Made by a program: the position numbers and the translations under genes. From Hymenopellis radicata (lineage: Eukaryota > Basidiomycota > Agaricomycetes > Agaricales > Physalacriaceae), in NCBI GenBank assembly GCA_015501595.1, contig JADNRX010001348.1, positions 1 to 10,794 of the forward strand: a DNA stretch of 10,794 nt, read 5' to 3'. The notes beneath the pieces are model-generated. The model did no database searches. It was not told the DNA's origin and saw nothing but the letters and a program-made list of their open reading frames with translations. This document shows positions 7,467 through 10,794 of this stretch, piece by piece. Each line of letters opens with the position of its first letter. Position 1 is the stretch's first letter.

Positions 7467-9237
7467 ATGTTATCCCTCATCACTCTCACGTTAGGTGCGC
7501 TCTGCCTACAAGGCGCAGTCGCAGGCGAAGTTCCCGAAATCAATGGCATCCTAGGCGGCGTCCCGAAGGGCGCCAAAGCCCCAGTGCGCGAATTCCAGAG
7601 ATAGTGCAGCGCGACGCCGTGTCGGCTCCATTGGACGGATCGCTACGCGTAACAGAGAACTCTAGGATCTGCGAAATGACGCCAGACGTTTACCAGGCAT
7701 CCGGTTATGTCAACTTGACGGAAACCGAGGCCATATTCTTCTGGTACTTTGCGGCGCGTAATCACGCGGAGGACGCGCCTCTCGCGCTCTGGTTCAACGG
7801 CGGACCTGGCAGCTCCAGTATGATAGGTCTCTTCCAGGAATTAGGACCGTGTCGCATCACAAACGACAGTACGGCGCTCACGCCCAACGCGTATGCATGG
7901 AACAACAAGGCGAACGTGCTCTTTATTGACCAACCCGTCGGCGTCGGCTTCTCGTACGGCGACACGAAAGTATCGACATCAAAAGAGGCAGCGGTAGACA
8001 TATGGAAGTTCATGCAAATCTTTCTCTCAGACGAGCGGTTTGCGCATTTACAACACCATCAGCTGGCCATCTGGGCCGAGTCGTGAGTTCTTCCTCTTTC
8101 GTCTTCGTGTTGTTGCATTGAACAGGTTCGCCACAGGTACGGCGGGCATTACGGACCGACCTTTGCCGACTATTTCCTCTTGCAGAACGATGCCATCGAC
8201 GCAGGCGAGATTGACGGCGTGCTGTTGAATTTGACGGTGCTGGGGATCGTTAATGGACTAATCGTTAGTTTCCCATCCCTACAATGTCTGGACCAGACTG
8301 CTAAGTCTTGTTCTAGGATCCTCTGCTTCAATATCCCGGTTACATTTCCTATGCACAGACTAACCCGTACCATCCCTTGGTGCCCGAAGCGGTTGTCCAA
8401 GTAGCTAATTACTCGTGGGAGGTACCCAACGGCTGCAAGGATCTGGTGTGTTCTCTTGTTCCTATGATCACTTTCCAGCACGCTAATATTCAATGCGTAG
8501 ATAACATCCTGCAATAATGATGGCACGGACGATGTCTGCGCGTATGCGGTAGAATTCTGCAACCTATTCATTCTGGGGCCTCTAGTCGGTATCTACAACG
8601 TATCTCCTTCTTCCTTCCCTCCTCTGTCAAAATTATGCTAATAATATGAAGGTTTACTATGTCCCCACACCTCTTCCCGACGCGTATCCGCCTGAGCTCG
8701 GGCCGCTGCTGACGGGCGCCTCGTTCCAATCGGCAATTGGAGCAGAGTCAAATTGGACTGAGAACAATGCGGATGTGTACACCAATTTCATGACGACTGG
8801 GGACTGGATGAGGAGTACGCGAGGGTCGTTGGAAGATGTCATCGAAAGAGGCGTGAAAGTGATCATACTCGACGGAGACGCTGTGAGTTTCTTTATCCCT
8901 CGTGCATCCAGCCTTGCTTAATCGGTATGTGGGAATGCAGGACTTCATCTGCAACTACCAAGGCGTCGAAAACCTGATCGATGGCATCGACGCGTCGCTT
9001 GGACTCTCCTTGTCCAAGTTCAAGGATTATACTGTGGACGGGCAACCGGCTGGACTGTACAAAACAGCTGGCAAGACAGCGACGAGTTTCACGTATGTGC
9101 GAGTCTATGGCGCGGGACACGAGGTGCCGGCGTATGGATATGGATCACTCGAGGTTGGGCAGGCGGCGTTAACGCTGTTTGAACAAGGTATGGGTCTTGG
9201 GAAGTGGAAAGATGCGGGCGGAGTCCAATCAAGTTGA
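7467..9237 (+). CDS. Secreted serine carboxypeptidase, family S10, with N-terminal frame break
   Basis: Exons 7467-8082, 8137-8263, 8317-8445, 8501-8599, 8652-8882 and 8941-9237 give about 498 residues, a normal length for this acid exopeptidase that removes C-terminal amino acids in the vacuole or outside the cell. Residues 1-20 form a signal peptide (MLSLITLTLGALCLQGAVAG). WFNGGPGSSSMIG (about 108-120) is the conserved oxyanion-hole region. Ser205 lies in AESYGGHYGP, its codon split by intron 1. Asp401 is in DFICNY and His460 in GAGHEVPAYG; these form the catalytic triad. Introns are 52-58 nt. Intron 4 ends in AAG. The start frame hits a TAG at 7602-7604; the rest of exon 1 is in another frame from 7601. 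Skipping the two bases 7599-7600 (an AG repeat) restores one frame with matching splice phase, so I infer a 2-bp insertion, a disabled allele, or an assembly error. The gene converges with the next, 226 bases away. Confidence 0.88.
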
Positions 9238-9463
9238 GAGCAGCAGCCCATGCTTGAAACATGCGACCGAACGTGGCGGCGCGTAGTTAGGTGTCTATGA
9301 ATCTGATATCAATTACGGACTTATTTATTTTGGGACATTTTTGGGACAATGATAAAAATACATTTCTCTCAGGTCCGACGGAGCAATCAGATTTATAGAA
9401 AACATAGTCGAAGGTGGACAAGGCTAAGGTTCCCTCTCTTGGTGTACAACACGCCGGCCTGCT

Positions 9464-9963
9464 TTAGCAGCACATCTCGCAAGGGCAGCCTGTGGTAGCG
9501 GTCTCTTAGTTTTGGCCGCGAAGGATTCAATAACTGGTACTCACAGATAATATCCGCGATACAATCACAACAGCCCTATGCAACATTGATGAGATTGCCT
9601 GTCCTTCTATCGTGTTGGAAACGTAGTCATACCTCACAACACTCGAAGCAGAGGAAGCATCCGAGCATGCCCAAACAACAGTCCTGACGATAAGGAGGTG
9701 TTAGAGTGGAACAGTAGACGTAGAAGCGGGACACACCTTGCCCGCACCGCCTCCGCGAAGACGCATAGCCTTCTTCTGGTGTTCACACGGCTCATTCTGC
9801 TGAGTCGTCTTTCCTACGGCCGGGTTCATAATGCCTACAAGCGATAATGGTCATAACCTAGCTTGTCGCCGAAGACATGATGATGCTCACTCATTTGAAC
9901 TCCAGCTTGTGGTTGAGCGGCGGTGGTGGGAGCCTTCATATGCGCAGCGGGGGGAGCTTCCAT
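9464..9963 (-). CDS. Small cysteine-rich membrane-associated protein (CYSTM-like)
   Basis: On the minus strand, exons 9963-9891, 9834-9737, 9683-9633, 9575-9545 and 9489-9464 join in phase to 92 residues; introns are 53-57 nt. Residues 1-24 are Ala/Pro/Gln-rich. A basic RLRGGGAGK follows at about 49-57. Residues 58-92 contain 14 cysteines (DCCLGMLGCFLCFECC, GCCDCIAD, CCPCEMCC at the end). This resembles cysteine-rich, membrane-anchored proteins of the CYSTM type and related mushroom proteins. CYSTM proteins are linked in yeasts and plants to stress or metal tolerance. The Cys run suggests palmitoylation or metal binding, but this is inference. Exon 4 (31 nt) and exon 5 (26 nt) are tiny. Reading through intron 4 would give a different tail without the last Cys pairs, so I prefer the spliced form. 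The gene diverges from the transporter. Confidence 0.78.
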
Positions 9964-10045
9964 AGTTGTTCAGTTGCAGAGATGGAGTGTGTGGGAGGCG
10001 AGTTGGGGTGGTAAGGTCTAACAACAGGTGACGGGTAGCTTGACC

Positions 10046-10053
10046 TTTATATA
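10046..10053 (-). promoter_or_regulatory. TATA box of the Cys-rich gene
   Basis: The minus strand reads TATATAAA, 83 bases upstream of the ATG at 9963. Transcription would start about 25-35 bases further on, leaving a 5' leader of about 50 bases. Confidence 0.65.
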
Positions 10054-10093
10054 GAGCCGCATTTCGTTTTGATTCTCCAAGAATAGGTCTCCC

Positions 10094-10098
10094 ATTGG
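10094..10098 (-). promoter_or_regulatory. CCAAT box upstream of the Cys-rich gene
   Basis: ATTGG on the plus strand reads CCAAT on the minus strand, about 40 bases upstream of the TATA box. This is a normal place for a Hap/NF-Y complex site in a fungal promoter. A five-base motif is weak evidence alone; its position with the TATA box supports it. Confidence 0.4.
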
Positions 10099-10114
10099 CA
10101 TTAGGCCTGGAGCT

Positions 10115-10122
10115 TGACGTCA
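10115..10122. promoter_or_regulatory. CRE palindrome TGACGTCA
   Basis: A perfect 8-bp ATF/CREB-type bZIP site, about 60 bases upstream of the TATA box of the Cys-rich gene and about 430 bases upstream of the divergent transporter start. In fungi such sites are bound by stress- or cAMP-responsive bZIP factors. It could serve either gene, more likely the nearer. Confidence 0.5.
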
Positions 10123-10554
10123 GCGCGGGCTACTGCGGTTTTTTAGCCTGCAGGCCAATTGAGTACACTGCCTCATGCGCGGGTAAGAACATGAACGTTC
10201 GACGATCTGGAAGCGCCAGAGCCAAGCCAGAGCTAGAGGCGGAAGATAAGATGAAGGTGAGAGACCTGGGAGAGGCATGGAACAAATAGGGATGGTTGGA
10301 TATGAGGAGCCGCTATCATTAGAACGTGGACTGACAACAGACTTGGCGTGGTGGCGCACACGTGCAATACATGTTATGTAAACCGAAACGGTCAACTTGT
10401 TTCCGGCAATCCGGCTTCTCAAGCAAATATCTCAACGCCACAGAGTCTGTTCGAAAATGTTCAAAGGAATGAACATTGGAATCGGGTTGTCGGGTCCGTC
10501 GAACCGAAAGTGACTTTCTAGATAACAAGACCCTGGATTCGGGTATAAGTTTCC

Positions 10555-10794
10555 ATGTTAGAAACCATACAACTCAGCGCAAGGGCATCTTCCTCTACAA
10601 CCGGTATCGCGCCGGAAGGATCAACAACTGAAGCTGAAACCGAGGTTCACTTGAACGAATCGAATCTCGCTCCTGTAGACAAGGGATTTGGCGCGTGGTC
10701 TTTTGTCAGTCATTCCTGGCATTATGCATCTTCTGAACGTACATTGCTGAAAGCCCACTGCAGCTCATCGCTGCGTTCTTCATTGAAGCCATCG
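10555..10794 (+). CDS. Major-facilitator transporter, monocarboxylate-transporter-like (5' end)
   Basis: Exon 1 (10555-10704) encodes 50 residues with a Ser/Thr/Glu-rich cytoplasmic N-terminus ending NLAPVDKGFGAWSF. A 59-nt intron (GTCAGT at 10705 to CTGCAG at 10763) is followed by an exon reading LIAAFFIEAI to the window edge. The joined segment GFGAWSFLIAAFFIEAI matches the entry into the first transmembrane helix of fungal MFS proteins related to monocarboxylate permeases (the DGGxGW motif of the animal family is weakly echoed). Only about 60 residues are visible, so the substrate cannot be stated and the subfamily is a moderate-confidence call. Confidence 0.72.
   Translation, partial: MLETIQLSARASSSTTGIAPEGSTTEAETEVHLNESNLAPVDKGFGAWSFVSHSWHYASSERTLLKAHCSSSLRSSLKPS

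Larger units (their letters stand above)
9964..10554. other. Divergent promoter region
   Basis: 591 bases between the start codons of the minus-strand Cys-rich gene and the plus-strand transporter gene. The proximal 160 bases hold the TATA, CCAAT and CRE motifs listed separately. Nothing comparably clear is seen close to the transporter start. The short open frames inside have no recognisable content. Confidence 0.6.

Noticed and set aside
8170..8571. 133-codon minus-strand open frame
   Set aside because: Antisense to carboxypeptidase exons 2-4 and spans their introns.
9327..9348. Tandem TTTTGGGACA repeat
   Set aside because: Two short copies in an AT-rich 3' flank between converging genes; no further structure.
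10095..10289. 64-codon open frame in the divergent promoter
   Set aside because: Overlaps the CCAAT and CRE motifs, has no recognisable content and no good start.

Overview
The window looks like nuclear DNA of an agaricomycete (mushroom-type basidiomycete). Every recognisable gene is split by short GT-AG introns, nearly all 46-59 nt and often with GTACG donors. It contains a DUF6535 membrane protein (a family I know from Agaricomycetes) and a small cysteine-rich membrane-associated protein of a type seen in mushroom genomes. I see no operon structure, tRNA, rRNA or CRISPR array.

Layout. (1) Bases 2-232 are the 3' end of an unrecognised plus-strand gene. (2) Bases 470-2466 hold an eight-exon gene for a 373-residue protein joining a plasmid pRiA4b ORF-3 / IS1096 TnpR-passenger type domain to a C-terminal MYND zinc finger. 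Its second intron carries a complete 500-bp non-autonomous DNA transposon (720-1219) with perfect 32-bp terminal inverted repeats and an 8-bp target-site duplication, as in hAT elements. Removing it leaves a normal 53-nt intron and an unbroken reading frame. (3) Bases 2889-5035 hold a five-exon DUF6535 multi-pass membrane protein (645 aa). (4) Bases 5409-6420 hold a many-exon gene for a small Cys-rich, Zn2Cys6-like protein with a C-terminal coiled coil; one internal junction is uncertain. (5) Bases 6421-7466 contain no intact gene but carry protein-like open stretches on both strands, probably gene relics. (6) Bases 7467-9237 hold a six-exon secreted serine carboxypeptidase (family S10) with all catalytic motifs, broken near its N-terminus by a frame change at a repeated AG dinucleotide. 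(7) Bases 9963-9464 (minus) hold a five-exon, 92-residue protein ending in a cluster of 14 cysteines. (8) Bases 9964-10554 form a divergent promoter region with a TATA box, an inverted CCAAT box and a CRE palindrome. (9) From 10555 to the window edge is the 5' end of a major-facilitator transporter gene of the fungal monocarboxylate-transporter-like type.

The genes do not form an evident pathway or cluster. The neighbourhood is a mix of a housekeeping-type secreted peptidase, stress and transport genes, and lineage-specific accessory genes with mobile-element and relic content. The most solid discovery is the intronic transposon; the most unusual gene is the pRiA4b/MYND fusion. All exon boundaries come from reading splice signals and frame by eye, without transcript evidence.
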